A stretch of DNA of 7,639 bases from CAYXOX01 sp964466745 (GCA_964466745.1 CAYXOX010000146.1:1-7639), one strand, 5' to 3'. Counted from the first letter of the stretch, positions 1 through 6,790 are shown. Notes: generated by a model not told the origin, from the letters alone. Program-made: numbers and translations.

Positions 1-78
1 CCCGCAATCCTGAAACCCGAAAACCTCCCCGTCAACGACAGGGGAAACGGGGTGCCGAGCGCGCAGGCCGAGGCCTGA
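1..78 (+). CDS. 3' fragment of an unidentified reading frame, possibly cupin-related
   Basis: The plus strand is open from base 1 for 25 codons and ends at TGA 76-78. Third positions are mostly G or C, and the peptide looks like real protein, starting PAILKPENLPVNDRGNGV and ending in an Ala/Gln/Glu-rich tail. From memory, the first 18 residues resemble the N-terminal segment of small cupin-domain proteins, where a DRG(N/G)GV motif is normally followed by an Arg-Thr stretch and then the beta-barrel. Here it is followed by a seven-residue tail and a stop, so this may be a truncated or frameshifted cupin rather than a normal C-terminus. It is convergent with the DUF4432 gene. The 5' part lies outside the window, so the family remains uncertain. 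Confidence 0.4.
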   Translation, partial: PAILKPENLPVNDRGNGVPSAQAEA

Positions 79-126
79 CGGCGCCCGCGGTGCCCGGAAG
101 ATGTAACCTGTTTCCATCCCGACTCG

Positions 127-177
127 CCCCCCACCGGCCTGGCCTGCCGCCCAACTTGCCGGCGACCGGCCGGGGGG
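127..177. terminator. GC-rich hairpin between convergent genes, possible terminator
   Basis: A run of six C (127-132) can pair with six G (172-177). After a three-base bulge, GGCC at 136-139 pairs with GGCC at 168-171, and an inner GCCG/CGGC stem (146-149 with 160-163) closes a 10-base loop. It begins only four bases beyond the DUF4432 stop codon and lies between that gene and the plus-strand frame ending at 78, where a shared terminator would be expected. Neither strand has a T-run after the stem, so it is not a classical intrinsic terminator. It may act as a 3'-end-protecting structure or with Rho. Confidence 0.35.
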
Positions 178-180
178 TGC

Positions 181-1227
181 CTAGACGAGGGCGTGCGCGC
201 GGGCGAGATCACGGGTTTCGGCCGGGTCGAGACAGCCGAAGGTGTAGCTGCACCGCCAGACGGCCCGGCCCGCCAGCTTGACGGCCTTGCCCTTCCGGCG
301 TTCCTTCGCGCGCCCTTCGCCTTCGGAAGTCGAGGGGAGCACGAGGCCAAGGCAATCCTGATCTTCGGTCCGGGAAATCCACCGCAGGGCCGACGGGAGC
401 ACTGCCCGGTCGTAGCGCACGAAATCTGCGAAGCCCTCGGGGTGCTCGGCGAGGCAGAGCGCCGTGCGTTGCTCGAAATCCATGAACAGGACAATCTCGG
501 GGTCGTAGCGCTCACCGGCGGCCAGGGTCCGATGCAGGTGCGGCGCTTCGTTGAGCGCCGCCAGCCGCCTTCCCAAATCGCCGACTTCCGGGACATGGGC
601 GGGCATGTCCATGCGCACGCGCAACCCGGCGGCGTTGTCGCGAAGGGTCATTCCGTCCACCGCCCGGAAGTTTATGTGCGCGAGGTAGAAGAGCTCCATC
701 TCCGAGCGCTTCAGGTTCTCGATCTCGACGGAGGCCTCCAGCAGCGTGGACCCCGAGCGCAGTTCGACGCTGGGGCGGAAGACGTAGTCCGTCTGGAAGG
801 CGACCGTGTAGCGATAGTCCCCGCCGATGGTCACGCCGTCTTCGCCGATCTCGATCCACGCTCGATCCATCGGGGCGTTGGGAAGCTCCCCGTGCGGCGG
901 ATGGTCGTCCTCGGGCCCCGGAGGCCCGACGGCCGTCGCCCCGCAATGGATCAGCAGGGCGCCGTATGTCCGCAGGAAATCCTGCGTCGGCCGCGGCGCG
1001 CCGAACATCGATTTCATCCGCAGGGAACGGCCGTTGAAGCAGGCATCCCAGACCTGTTGTCCCTGGTAGGGCAGGATGACCACGTGCCCGGCCGCGTTCT
1101 CCACCCGCAGGGCGAGGCTTCCGCTTGGAAAGGCGAATGCGCTGACCCTGAACTCCCCGCAGCGGGCGATCTCGGTCGCGACCGGTCCGAACTGGGCCGG
1201 CGAGAGGTTAAGGCGCGTTCTGGTCAT
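181..1227 (-). CDS. DUF4432 family protein, aldose-1-epimerase-like
   Basis: This 348-residue protein has no signal peptide or membrane segment and appears cytoplasmic. Its sequence is typical of DUF4432, a family with the galactose-mutarotase beta-sandwich fold. The marks are ILPYQGQQVWDACFNGRSL at 51-69, a Gly-rich HCG segment near 94, HPPHGELPNAPMDRAW at 109-124 and FYLAHINFR at 180-188. His112 and His184 sit where mutarotases place active-site histidines, so binding or epimerising a carbohydrate or related ligand is a reasonable inference. The substrate is unknown. The length is near normal for the family. The start is supported by GGGGGA on the minus strand (1234-1239), six bases before ATG. 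The gene is about 500 bases from the upstream AbrB gene, so it probably has its own promoter or belongs only loosely to that operon. Its link to carboxylate catabolism is unclear. Confidence 0.85.
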   Translation of the reverse strand: MTRTRLNLSPAQFGPVATEIARCGEFRVSAFAFPSGSLALRVENAAGHVVILPYQGQQVWDACFNGRSLRMKSMFGAPRPTQDFLRTYGALLIHCGATAVGPPGPEDDHPPHGELPNAPMDRAWIEIGEDGVTIGGDYRYTVAFQTDYVFRPSVELRSGSTLLEASVEIENLKRSEMELFYLAHINFRAVDGMTLRDNAAGLRVRMDMPAHVPEVGDLGRRLAALNEAPHLHRTLAAGERYDPEIVLFMDFEQRTALCLAEHPEGFADFVRYDRAVLPSALRWISRTEDQDCLGLVLPSTSEGEGRAKERRKGKAVKLAGRAVWRCSYTFGCLDPAETRDLARAHALV

Positions 1228-1233
1228 GGATGG

Positions 1234-1239
1234 TCCCCC
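1234..1239 (-). promoter_or_regulatory. Ribosome binding site of the DUF4432 gene
   Basis: GGGGGA on the minus strand lies six bases before the ATG at 1227. It supports this start, and has the same sequence and spacing as the site in front of tctB. Confidence 0.6.
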
Positions 1240-1630
1240 GTTTGATCAGGCCCGGGGTTCGGCACGGAGAAGTCTGCCGGTTTTGCGTTCAGCCGGGGCC
1301 TTCCAAGCGCGCAGCATGCGCCTGAGGCGGCAACGGAAACGTGCACACCCGCGACGGTGCGGCGCCGTGCCGGATCGAGGACCGCGGATCCCCGCCAGCA
1401 ACGGAACGCTTTCCTTGGCGGCATTGGCGATACCCGCGCGGGCATCCCGGGTGCCCCGCGACCGCGCCCACCATCGCGAAATGGGAGCCCTGCGAGCCGA
1501 GGCCGGTGCATGCCCTGTGGCCCCGTGCGCGATGAGGCTCCCTGCCCTGCCCGAAGCGGTTCACTCACCCGCATGATATCCGGCCTCCCAGCGGTTCGGC
1601 TTGATTACCGTGGACATCCAGATCGCGTCC

Positions 1631-1670
1631 AGCCTGGACTTCACGGGCGTGATCCCGCGCAGTCCAGACT
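1631..1670 (-). terminator. Hairpin downstream of the AbrB gene, possible operon 3' end
   Basis: AGCCTGGACT (1631-1640) and AGTCCAGACT (1661-1670) form a 10-bp stem in minus-strand RNA, with one G-U pair. The 20-base interior holds a further CGGG/CCCG stem (1644-1647 with 1654-1657). The hairpin starts about 51 bases beyond the AbrB stop codon and would be the first strong structure after the six-gene operon. No U-tract follows, so intrinsic termination is doubtful. Transcript-end stabilisation or Rho-linked ending is more likely. Confidence 0.35.
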
Positions 1671-1721
1671 TTCGGCGGCAGGCCGGCGGCGACCATGATC
1701 CGGCACCCGCATGGACCGGCA

Positions 1722-2756
1722 CTAGGGGTCGCGGACCCGTGCAATCAGGATCGGCACGAGCGCGCCCAGCAGGATCAGTCGGAACACGTGATGCGCGGCG
1801 ACGAAGGCCGGCTCGAGCGAGGTCTCCACCGCGAGCGCGGCCATGACCTCGACGCCGCCGGGCGCGAAAGCCAGGAGCAGAACGGCGGGCGGCAGGCCGA
1901 GAACCTCCGCCGCGAGCGCCGCCCCGATCGCCGCGACCGCGCAGGTCACGAAGGTTGCCGCCCCACCGGCGGCGAAGGAACTCAGGAGCCCTGCACGCCC
2001 GAGGCCGCGAAAGCGCGTGCCGATCAGGCTTCCCATCACCACGAACGCGATCACCGTCGACCAGGGCGGCAGCACGCCCCTGGCGAGATCGGCCCCGTGA
2101 CCCACCGCCGAAACCGCCATGGCGCCCAGCAAAAGCGCGGCAGGAACGCGAAGGCGCATCAGCAGCAGGCCGACGGCCAGGGCAACCGCGAAGACGACCG
2201 CGGCAGGGCCCGGCGAGATCACAACCGGCTGTTCCACCAGCGCCGTTCCCTGCGCGCCCCAGAGCGTGATCAGGATCGGCACGACGAGCGTCAGCAGCAG
2301 AACCCGGATCGACTGGACCAGCGCAATGCGCGACACGTCCACCCTGAGATCCGTCGAAAGCGCAACGATGAAGCTCAGGTGGCCGGGCGTCGCCGCGAGC
2401 ACGGCCGTGGTGCGATCGAACCCGAAGCCGCCGATCAGCACGGCGCGCACGGCGAAGAGCACGCCGAAGAGCGTCGCGCCCAGCAGGAAGAAGGAGAGCG
2501 GCCACGCCCGGGCCGTGGCGATGACTTCCGGGGTCACCGTGCTGCCGATGGAAACGCCGATCACGAGGAAGGCCGCGTCCCGCAACCTCGCGGGCACGTG
2601 GCTCCGCAGCCCGGCCAGCGTCGCGAGCGAAACAGCCGCCGCAGGGCCCGTCAGCGCGGCGGCGGGAAAGCCCACGGCCCAGAACAGGATGGCACCGGCG
2701 GTGCCGATCAGGAGCGTCGGGAGGGCTTCCTTCAGAAGCCGCTCAGCTTCCGTCAT
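1722..2756 (-). CDS. AbrB-family membrane protein (putative transporter)
   Basis: This 344-residue, strongly hydrophobic inner-membrane protein appears to have about nine to eleven membrane segments. It shows the internal duplication typical of the Gram-negative AbrB membrane family (COG3180). The first copy is centred on ATPGHLSFIVALSTDLRVD (122-140) and ends LVVPILI near 163. The second is centred on FAPGGVEVMAALAVETSLEP (297-316) and ends ALVPILI near 338. The family is often mislabelled as an ammonia monooxygenase or confused with the unrelated AbrB DNA-binding regulators; transport of an organic solute is the usual assumption. A longer frame opens at 2900, but its first 48 residues are Arg/Pro/Gly-rich and lie inside the lyase gene. 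The ATG at 2756, preceded by a weak GGTGGA, gives a normal N-terminus and a 14-base overlap with the lyase gene, implying translational coupling. It may export a product or exchange it for the imported acid, but this is inference. Confidence 0.85.
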   Translation of the reverse strand: MTEAERLLKEALPTLLIGTAGAILFWAVGFPAAALTGPAAAVSLATLAGLRSHVPARLRDAAFLVIGVSIGSTVTPEVIATARAWPLSFFLLGATLFGVLFAVRAVLIGGFGFDRTTAVLAATPGHLSFIVALSTDLRVDVSRIALVQSIRVLLLTLVVPILITLWGAQGTALVEQPVVISPGPAAVVFAVALAVGLLLMRLRVPAALLLGAMAVSAVGHGADLARGVLPPWSTVIAFVVMGSLIGTRFRGLGRAGLLSSFAAGGAATFVTCAVAAIGAALAAEVLGLPPAVLLLAFAPGGVEVMAALAVETSLEPAFVAAHHVFRLILLGALVPILIARVRDP

Positions 2757-3522
2757 ACGTCCACCGGTAAGCGGGCGGGGTCGGCCCCTTGTTGCGCCCG
2801 CCCTGCCCGGTCTGCTCCCAGGCATGGGCGAGGATGCCGACGCTGCGAGAAAGCCCGAAAAAGCCCCGCGCCAGCGGCGCCGGGCAGCCGAGCTCGGCAA
2901 AGATCACGGCGGTGGCGCCGTCGATGTTCATCGGCACCGGTTTGCAGCGCTCCCCGGCAAGCTGGGCCTCGATGGCCCGCGCGATCCCGGCGTACACCCC
3001 GGACACCGCCCCGGTCTCTGCCGCGGCATCCACCAGCGCGAGAAGGCGCGGCGCGCGCGGATCGACGGGCTTGTGGAAGCGATGCCCGAACCCGGGCAGA
3101 TACGGCCCGTTGTCTTCGCGCCAGTCATCCAGCGTGTCCCCCAGCGGCGCCTTTCCCTGCGCTTCGACGAAACGGTAGAGCTCGACGGCCTGCTCCCCGG
3201 CGCCGCCATGCACGTCGCCCAGCATGTTGAGACCCGTGGCCATGGCCGATTGCAGGCCCACCCCGCAGGTGGCCGCCATGCGCGCCGCCGCGATGGAGGG
3301 CGCCTGCGGGCCATGATCGACGGCAGCGACAAGCGCCGCCTCGAAGAGGCCGGCGCGTCGGCCGGCGATCGTTTCGCCCGTGACCATCAGCCAGATCATC
3401 TCGGCGAAGCCGGTGGTGCCGATGAGCTCCTGCACCGGGCGGCCGCGCAGGTGGATGCGCCCCGGCTCCATGTCGATGATCGCGGTGCGCCACCAATCCG
3501 CGACGTCGCTGTTCCCGGTCAT
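2743..3522 (-). CDS. Stand-alone citryl-CoA lyase-like protein (citrate synthase superfamily)
   Basis: This 259-residue protein is much shorter than citrate synthase (about 370-430) and matches the size of the citryl-CoA lyase module at the end of ATP-citrate lyase. Superfamily active-site motifs are present: GDVHGGAGEQA (His105), GFGHRFHKPVDPRAPRL (His147, Asp154, Arg156), MNIDGATA (Asp201) and GLSRSVGILAHAWEQ (Arg226). At 68-73 it reads VDHGPQ, the DHGP form of lyases, in place of the HELNAS form of citrate synthases. The N-terminal helices used by the synthase are missing. The expected reaction is cleavage of a citryl-CoA-type thioester to acetyl-CoA and an oxo-acid (oxaloacetate for citrate) in the cytoplasm. 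The ATG shares four bases (ATGA) with the stop of the CoA-transferase gene, and GGAGGG lies six bases before it. The linked CoA-transferase would supply the thioester. Other hydroxy-acyl-CoA substrates remain possible. Confidence 0.85.
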   Translation of the reverse strand: MTGNSDVADWWRTAIIDMEPGRIHLRGRPVQELIGTTGFAEMIWLMVTGETIAGRRAGLFEAALVAAVDHGPQAPSIAAARMAATCGVGLQSAMATGLNMLGDVHGGAGEQAVELYRFVEAQGKAPLGDTLDDWREDNGPYLPGFGHRFHKPVDPRAPRLLALVDAAAETGAVSGVYAGIARAIEAQLAGERCKPVPMNIDGATAVIFAELGCPAPLARGFFGLSRSVGILAHAWEQTGQGGRNKGPTPPAYRWTYDGS

Positions 3523-4730
3523 GCCGCGCCCTCCGCACGCATTGTCTCGATCTCTTCTTCATCGAAGCCGAGTTCGTGCAGGATTTCCCTGGTATCCGCG
3601 CCAAGCTCCGGCGGCGGCGCGTCGACGGCGGGCCGCGCGCCATCGATCATCGCGCCGATGCGCAGCAGGTCGATTGGCCGCCCGACGCCCTTCGCGTCCT
3701 CGAAGCGGCCGAGCAGATCGCGCCCTGCAACCTGTGGGTGGGCGAGGATCTCGGGCACGGTCATCACCGCTCCGGCGGGCACACCGATCGCGTTGAGATC
3801 GCGCGCCCAATCCCGCGCGGTGCGCGTGGTCAGCACGGTCTCGAGCTCCGCCTTCAGCCGCAGCCGGTGGCGCTTGCGGTCTTCGCGGGTGGCATATTCA
3901 GGCGCCGCAAGCAGGTCTTCCCGCCCCAGCCGGCGCGCGAGCGTCTCCCACTGCTCGTCCTTGTTGGCGGCGATGTTGAGCAGCCCGTCGGCGCACTGGA
4001 ACGCTCCGGACGGGGCCGAGGTGGGATTCTCGTTGCCCTGCGGCAGAGGCTCCACCCCCGCGATCAGATGGTTCGACACGACCCATCCCATGGTCGCCAG
4101 CACCGCCTCGAGCATGGAGACATCAATGAAGGCTCCCCGCTGCTCGGCATTGAGTGCCGCGCAGATCGCCATCGCCGCAGTCAGCCCTCCCACGGTGTCG
4201 GCGAGCGGGTAGCCGACGCGCAGGGGCGCGCTCGCGGCATCCCCGGTTATCGACATCACCCCCGAGGCTCCCTGCACGATCTGGTCATAGGCCGGGCGCC
4301 CGGCCCAGGGGCCGTTCTGGCCGAAGCCCGAGATCGCGCAGAAAATCAGCCTGGAGTTCTCCGCCTTGAGCGTCTCGTAACCTAGGCCGAGCCGCTCCAT
4401 AACGCCGGGCCGGAAGTTCTCGACCAGCACGTCGGAGCGTCGCACGAGGCGCTTGAAGGCCGCGCGCCCCCGATCGTGCTTGAGGTTGAGCGTCAGGGAT
4501 TTCTTGCCGGCGTTCTGCGCAAGAAAGCTGACGCCCATGCCTTTCGCGGAGAGCCGCGGATCGGCGCCGAGGCTGCGGGCGAGATCGCCGCGACCGACGG
4601 CCTCCACCTTGATGACCTCGGCGCCGAGGTGGGCAAGCTGGTGGCAGGCGAAGGGGCCGGCCAGCACGTTCGTCAGGTCGAGCACCCGCACGCCCGAAAG
4701 GGGCGCCCGGCCGGGCGCGTCAGTCCCCAT
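3519..4730 (-). CDS. CaiB/BaiF (class III) CoA-transferase
   Basis: This 403-residue cytoplasmic enzyme covers the full length of the family. The N-terminal CoA-binding part has GVRVLDLTNVLAGPFA (13-28), LGAEVIKVE (35-43), NAGKKSLTLNLK (73-84) and VLVENFRPGVMERLGLGYE (101-119). SGFGQNGPWAGRPAYD follows at 134-149, and YPLADTVGG at 174-182 holds the likely catalytic Asp178, equivalent to the aspartate that forms the mixed anhydride in formyl-CoA transferase. The enzyme would move CoA from a donor such as acetyl-CoA or succinyl-CoA onto a carboxylate. Some members act on dicarboxylates such as malate, citramalate or glutarate. Placed between the tricarboxylate transporter and a citryl-CoA lyase-like gene, it probably activates the imported acid. 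The ATG at 4730 is preceded by AGGGGA at seven bases, overlaps tctA by 11 bases, and the gene ends in an ATGA overlap with the lyase gene. The exact donor and acceptor cannot be read from sequence. Confidence 0.92.
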   Translation of the reverse strand: MGTDAPGRAPLSGVRVLDLTNVLAGPFACHQLAHLGAEVIKVEAVGRGDLARSLGADPRLSAKGMGVSFLAQNAGKKSLTLNLKHDRGRAAFKRLVRRSDVLVENFRPGVMERLGLGYETLKAENSRLIFCAISGFGQNGPWAGRPAYDQIVQGASGVMSITGDAASAPLRVGYPLADTVGGLTAAMAICAALNAEQRGAFIDVSMLEAVLATMGWVVSNHLIAGVEPLPQGNENPTSAPSGAFQCADGLLNIAANKDEQWETLARRLGREDLLAAPEYATREDRKRHRLRLKAELETVLTTRTARDWARDLNAIGVPAGAVMTVPEILAHPQVAGRDLLGRFEDAKGVGRPIDLLRIGAMIDGARPAVDAPPPELGADTREILHELGFDEEEIETMRAEGAA

Positions 4731-6234
4731 CGGCGATCCCCTGGGCCCGCAGCCGCGCCCGCCGGGCCCGATAGCTCGGCAACACCACGAGAAGCGCGGC
4801 GAGCACGAGCAGCGCCAGCGTCATGGGGCGCTCGAGGATGAACCCGAAACCGCGGTAGAGCTGCATCGCGCGGGCGAAATTGTCCTCCAGCATGGTGCCG
4901 AGGATGAAGCCGATGAGCAGCGGCGCCAGCGGGTAGTCCGCAAAGCGCAGGATCGTGGCGATCACGCCGAAACCCACGAGGATCAGCAACTCGGTGGGGT
5001 TGTTCTGCCCGATGTAGCTGCCCATCAGCGTGAAGAAGAGGATGAACGGAATCAGGTAGTTGCGCGGGATGGCCAGGATCTTCGCGATGTAGGGAATGAG
5101 CGGCAGGTTCAGGATCAGCAGCACGAGGTTGCCGATGTACATCGAGATGATGACGGCCCAGAACACCTCGGGCGTGTCGGTCATCAGCCGCGGTCCGGGC
5201 GTCACGTTCAGTGCGATCAGCGCGCCGAGCAGGATGGCGGTGGTGCCCGAGCCGGGTATGCCCAGCGTCAGCAGCGGCACGAAAGAGCCGGTGCAGGCCG
5301 CGTTGTTGGCGGTTTCCGGCGCGGCAAGGCCCTTGATCGAGCCGTGGCCGAACTCTTCCTGTTCCTTGCCCTTGGCGATGTTGCGCTCCACCGCGTAGCC
5401 GAGGAAGGACGCGATCGTGGCGCCCGCGCCCGGCAGGACGCCGATGAAGAAGCCCTGGAGCGATTGCCGTCCCACCACAGGTGCGATTGATTTCGCCTCG
5501 GACCGGGAAATGCGGAGGCCGGTGATCTTCCCGCTCTCTCCCTGCGCCGCGCGGGCGGGATTCATCACGAGAAACAACGCCTCGGGCAATGCGAACATCG
5601 CCATCGCAAGCGTGATGAAGGAAAAGCCCGATTGCAGCTCCATCACGCCGAAGGTGAAACGCGGCATGTTGGAAAGCGCGCCCTCGCCGACCGTGCCGAG
5701 CATCAGCCCGAGGATCGTCATCATCAGCGCCTTTCCCACCTGGCCGGTGCCGGCGAAGGCGGCGATTGCCGAGAGACCCACCACCATCAGCGCGAAGTAC
5801 TCCGCCGAGTGGAACAGCAGCGCGACGGAGGAAAGCGCAGGCGCAAAGATCATCAGCAGGATCGCCCCGATGGTGCCGCCCGCGAAACTGGAGATCGCCG
5901 CGATGGTGAGCGCCTTTCCCGCCATGCCCTTTCGGGCCATCGGGTAGCCGTCGAACGAGGTCGCCACGGTGCCGGCGACTCCCGGCGCGTTCAACAGGAT
6001 CGAGGAGGTGGAGCCGCCGAAGATCGCGCCGTAGTACACACCCGACAGAAGGATCAGCGCGGCCGTCGGATCGCCAAGCCCGATGGCCACGGGGATCATG
6101 ATGGCGATGATCGACATCGGGCCGAGGCCCGGAAGCATGCCGATCAGCGTGCCGATGACGCAGCCGAACACCACCATCATCAGGTTGAACGGGGTGACGG
6201 CAGCGGCGAGGCCGATCAGGAGGCCTTCGATCAT
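4720..6234 (-). CDS. tctA: Tripartite tricarboxylate transporter large permease TctA
   Basis: This 504-residue integral inner-membrane protein has about a dozen hydrophobic segments, the usual size for TctA. The two repeated family motifs are visible: GTLIGMLPGLGPMSIIAIMI (28-47) and GFFIGVLPGAGATIASFLGY (261-280). Other conserved blocks are YYGAIFGGSTSSILLNAPG (67-85), FDGYPMARKG (94-103), LAAPETANNAACTGSFVPLL (303-322) and LGIPGSGTTAILLGALIALN (324-343). The C-terminus after the last membrane segment is short and Arg-rich, suggesting a cytoplasmic tail. TctA is the ion-coupled channel subunit that accepts solute from TctC and works with TctB. GAGGAG lies five bases before the ATG and overlaps the tctB stop, so translation is probably coupled. 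The 3' end overlaps the CoA-transferase gene by 11 bases, tying uptake to the CoA pathway. The family is certain; the solute (citrate, another tricarboxylate or a dicarboxylate) is not. Confidence 0.96.
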   Translation of the reverse strand: MIEGLLIGLAAAVTPFNLMMVVFGCVIGTLIGMLPGLGPMSIIAIMIPVAIGLGDPTAALILLSGVYYGAIFGGSTSSILLNAPGVAGTVATSFDGYPMARKGMAGKALTIAAISSFAGGTIGAILLMIFAPALSSVALLFHSAEYFALMVVGLSAIAAFAGTGQVGKALMMTILGLMLGTVGEGALSNMPRFTFGVMELQSGFSFITLAMAMFALPEALFLVMNPARAAQGESGKITGLRISRSEAKSIAPVVGRQSLQGFFIGVLPGAGATIASFLGYAVERNIAKGKEQEEFGHGSIKGLAAPETANNAACTGSFVPLLTLGIPGSGTTAILLGALIALNVTPGPRLMTDTPEVFWAVIISMYIGNLVLLILNLPLIPYIAKILAIPRNYLIPFILFFTLMGSYIGQNNPTELLILVGFGVIATILRFADYPLAPLLIGFILGTMLEDNFARAMQLYRGFGFILERPMTLALLVLAALLVVLPSYRARRARLRAQGIADGD

Positions 6235-6239
6235 GGCGA

Positions 6240-6246
6240 TCTCCTC
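6240..6246 (-). promoter_or_regulatory. tctA ribosome binding site overlapping the tctB stop
   Basis: The minus strand reads GAGGAGA here, five bases before the tctA ATG. It shares bases with the tctB TGA at 6245-6247, so a ribosome finishing tctB covers the site. This fits coupled production of the two membrane subunits. Confidence 0.6.
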
Positions 6247-6736
6247 ACACCAGGAAGGTTGGCCAGGGGCGCAGGAAAATGCCGAGCACCTCCTGCACCA
6301 GGTACCAGATCGACCCGGCCGCGATCAGCGCCACGGGGATCAGGATATGCAGCTTGCGCTCGCCGAGAAGCACGGCGCCCAGCGTCAGGAAAAGCACCGT
6401 CGAGCCCAGAAAGCCGAGCGGGCGAAGGGCCAGCGCGTAGCAGACCATGAGGACAAGCAGCCCGATCGCCTGTCCGATCTTGTAGTCGCCAAGCCGGGAA
6501 ACGTCGATCGTCCCTGCCTTGGCGGGCGCATCCTTCGCCGGCGGTTTGGGCGTGAGGAGCACCACGAGGCCCACGATGATTCCGGCAACGGAGAGGATCT
6601 TGGGGAAGGTCGATGGCCAGATCGGGTTGCGGCGCAGGATAGGCGCCAGTGAATCGTCCATCGTGAAGAAGGCGGCATAGCCGTAGACGCAGCAGAGCGC
6701 GATGAAGGCCAGCGCGATCCAGCGATCGAGCGCCAT
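6245..6736 (-). CDS. tctB: Tripartite tricarboxylate transporter small membrane subunit TctB
   Basis: This 163-residue inner-membrane protein has the four-helix layout of TctB. Segments lie at about 6-24 (WIALAFIALCCVYGYAAFF), 43-62, 88-125 (a long hydrophobic pair around YALALRPLGFLGS) and 129-155. The motif IWPSTFPKIL (39-48) is typical of the family, where Pro and Phe follow the first helix, and a soluble Lys/Pro/Ala-rich loop (63-86) separates the helix pairs. It forms the membrane complex with TctA. The frame stays open to an ATG at 6856, but the extra 40 residues are Arg/Pro/Gly-rich. The ATG at 6736 has a strong upstream AGGGGGA and gives a normal N-terminus. tctA begins 10 bases after the stop. 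Confidence 0.92.
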   Translation of the reverse strand: MALDRWIALAFIALCCVYGYAAFFTMDDSLAPILRRNPIWPSTFPKILSVAGIIVGLVVLLTPKPPAKDAPAKAGTIDVSRLGDYKIGQAIGLLVLMVCYALALRPLGFLGSTVLFLTLGAVLLGERKLHILIPVALIAAGSIWYLVQEVLGIFLRPWPTFLV

Positions 6737-6742
6737 GGGTCG

Positions 6743-6749
6743 TCCCCCT
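6743..6749 (-). promoter_or_regulatory. Ribosome binding site that decides the tctB start
   Basis: AGGGGGA on the minus strand lies six bases before the ATG at 6736. It supports this start over the in-frame ATG at 6856, whose extension has a composition unlike a membrane protein N-terminus. Confidence 0.65.
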
Positions 6750-6790
6750 GTTCGTTTGCGTTCCGGTGGTCTTCCGGGCCGGTCGGGGTC

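Larger units (their letters stand above)
1228..1721. other. Long gap without an intact gene, possible decayed coding sequence
   Basis: No frame on either strand gives a convincing complete protein in these 494 bases. Two short minus-strand stretches do look protein-like. At about 1561-1665 the frame reads GLRGITPVKSRLDAIWMS, continues for 16 more residues and ends at TGA 1561-1563. Around 1440-1505 another frame reads TGLGSQGSHFAMVGAVAGHPG, and after a one-base frame change near 1440 the sequence continues as ARAGIANAAKESVPLLAG. The latter composite faintly recalls the N-terminal domain of thiamine-diphosphate enzymes, but this is only an impression. The region could be a pseudogene relic, or a long leader of the DUF4432 gene with an unseen promoter. 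No clear -35/-10 pair, tRNA or tandem repeat was found. Confidence 0.4.

Noticed and set aside
193..1245. A 350-codon plus-strand open frame opposite the DUF4432 gene
   Set aside because: It has no recognisable domain and a composition typical of antisense translation, whereas the minus strand shows clear DUF4432 motifs.
1224..1574. A 116-codon minus-strand frame just upstream of the DUF4432 gene
   Set aside because: The translation is Arg/Pro/Gly-rich without a domain. The better-looking peptides in this stretch lie in other frames, so it is not supported as a gene.
2757..2900. A 48-residue N-terminal extension of the AbrB protein
   Set aside because: The extension is Arg/Pro/Gly-rich, lies inside the lyase gene and does not look like a membrane-protein N-terminus. 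The ATG at 2756 gives a normal protein.
2743..3522. Ordinary citrate synthase (gltA) or methylcitrate synthase
   Set aside because: It is too short, lacks the N-terminal region, and carries the DHGP motif of lyases. A CoA-transferase partner also fits cleavage better than condensation.
1695..4212. Very long plus-strand open frames (1695-3230 and 2119-4212) opposite the AbrB, lyase and CoA-transferase genes
   Set aside because: Their translations are dominated by Arg, Ala, Pro, Ser and Gly without family motifs. They arise from scarce stop codons in GC-rich DNA opposite real genes.
4453..6652. Plus-strand open frames opposite tctA and tctB, rich in Arg, Gln, His and Asp
   Set aside because: They mirror codons of hydrophobic membrane proteins; the minus-strand TctA and TctB motifs are unmistakable.
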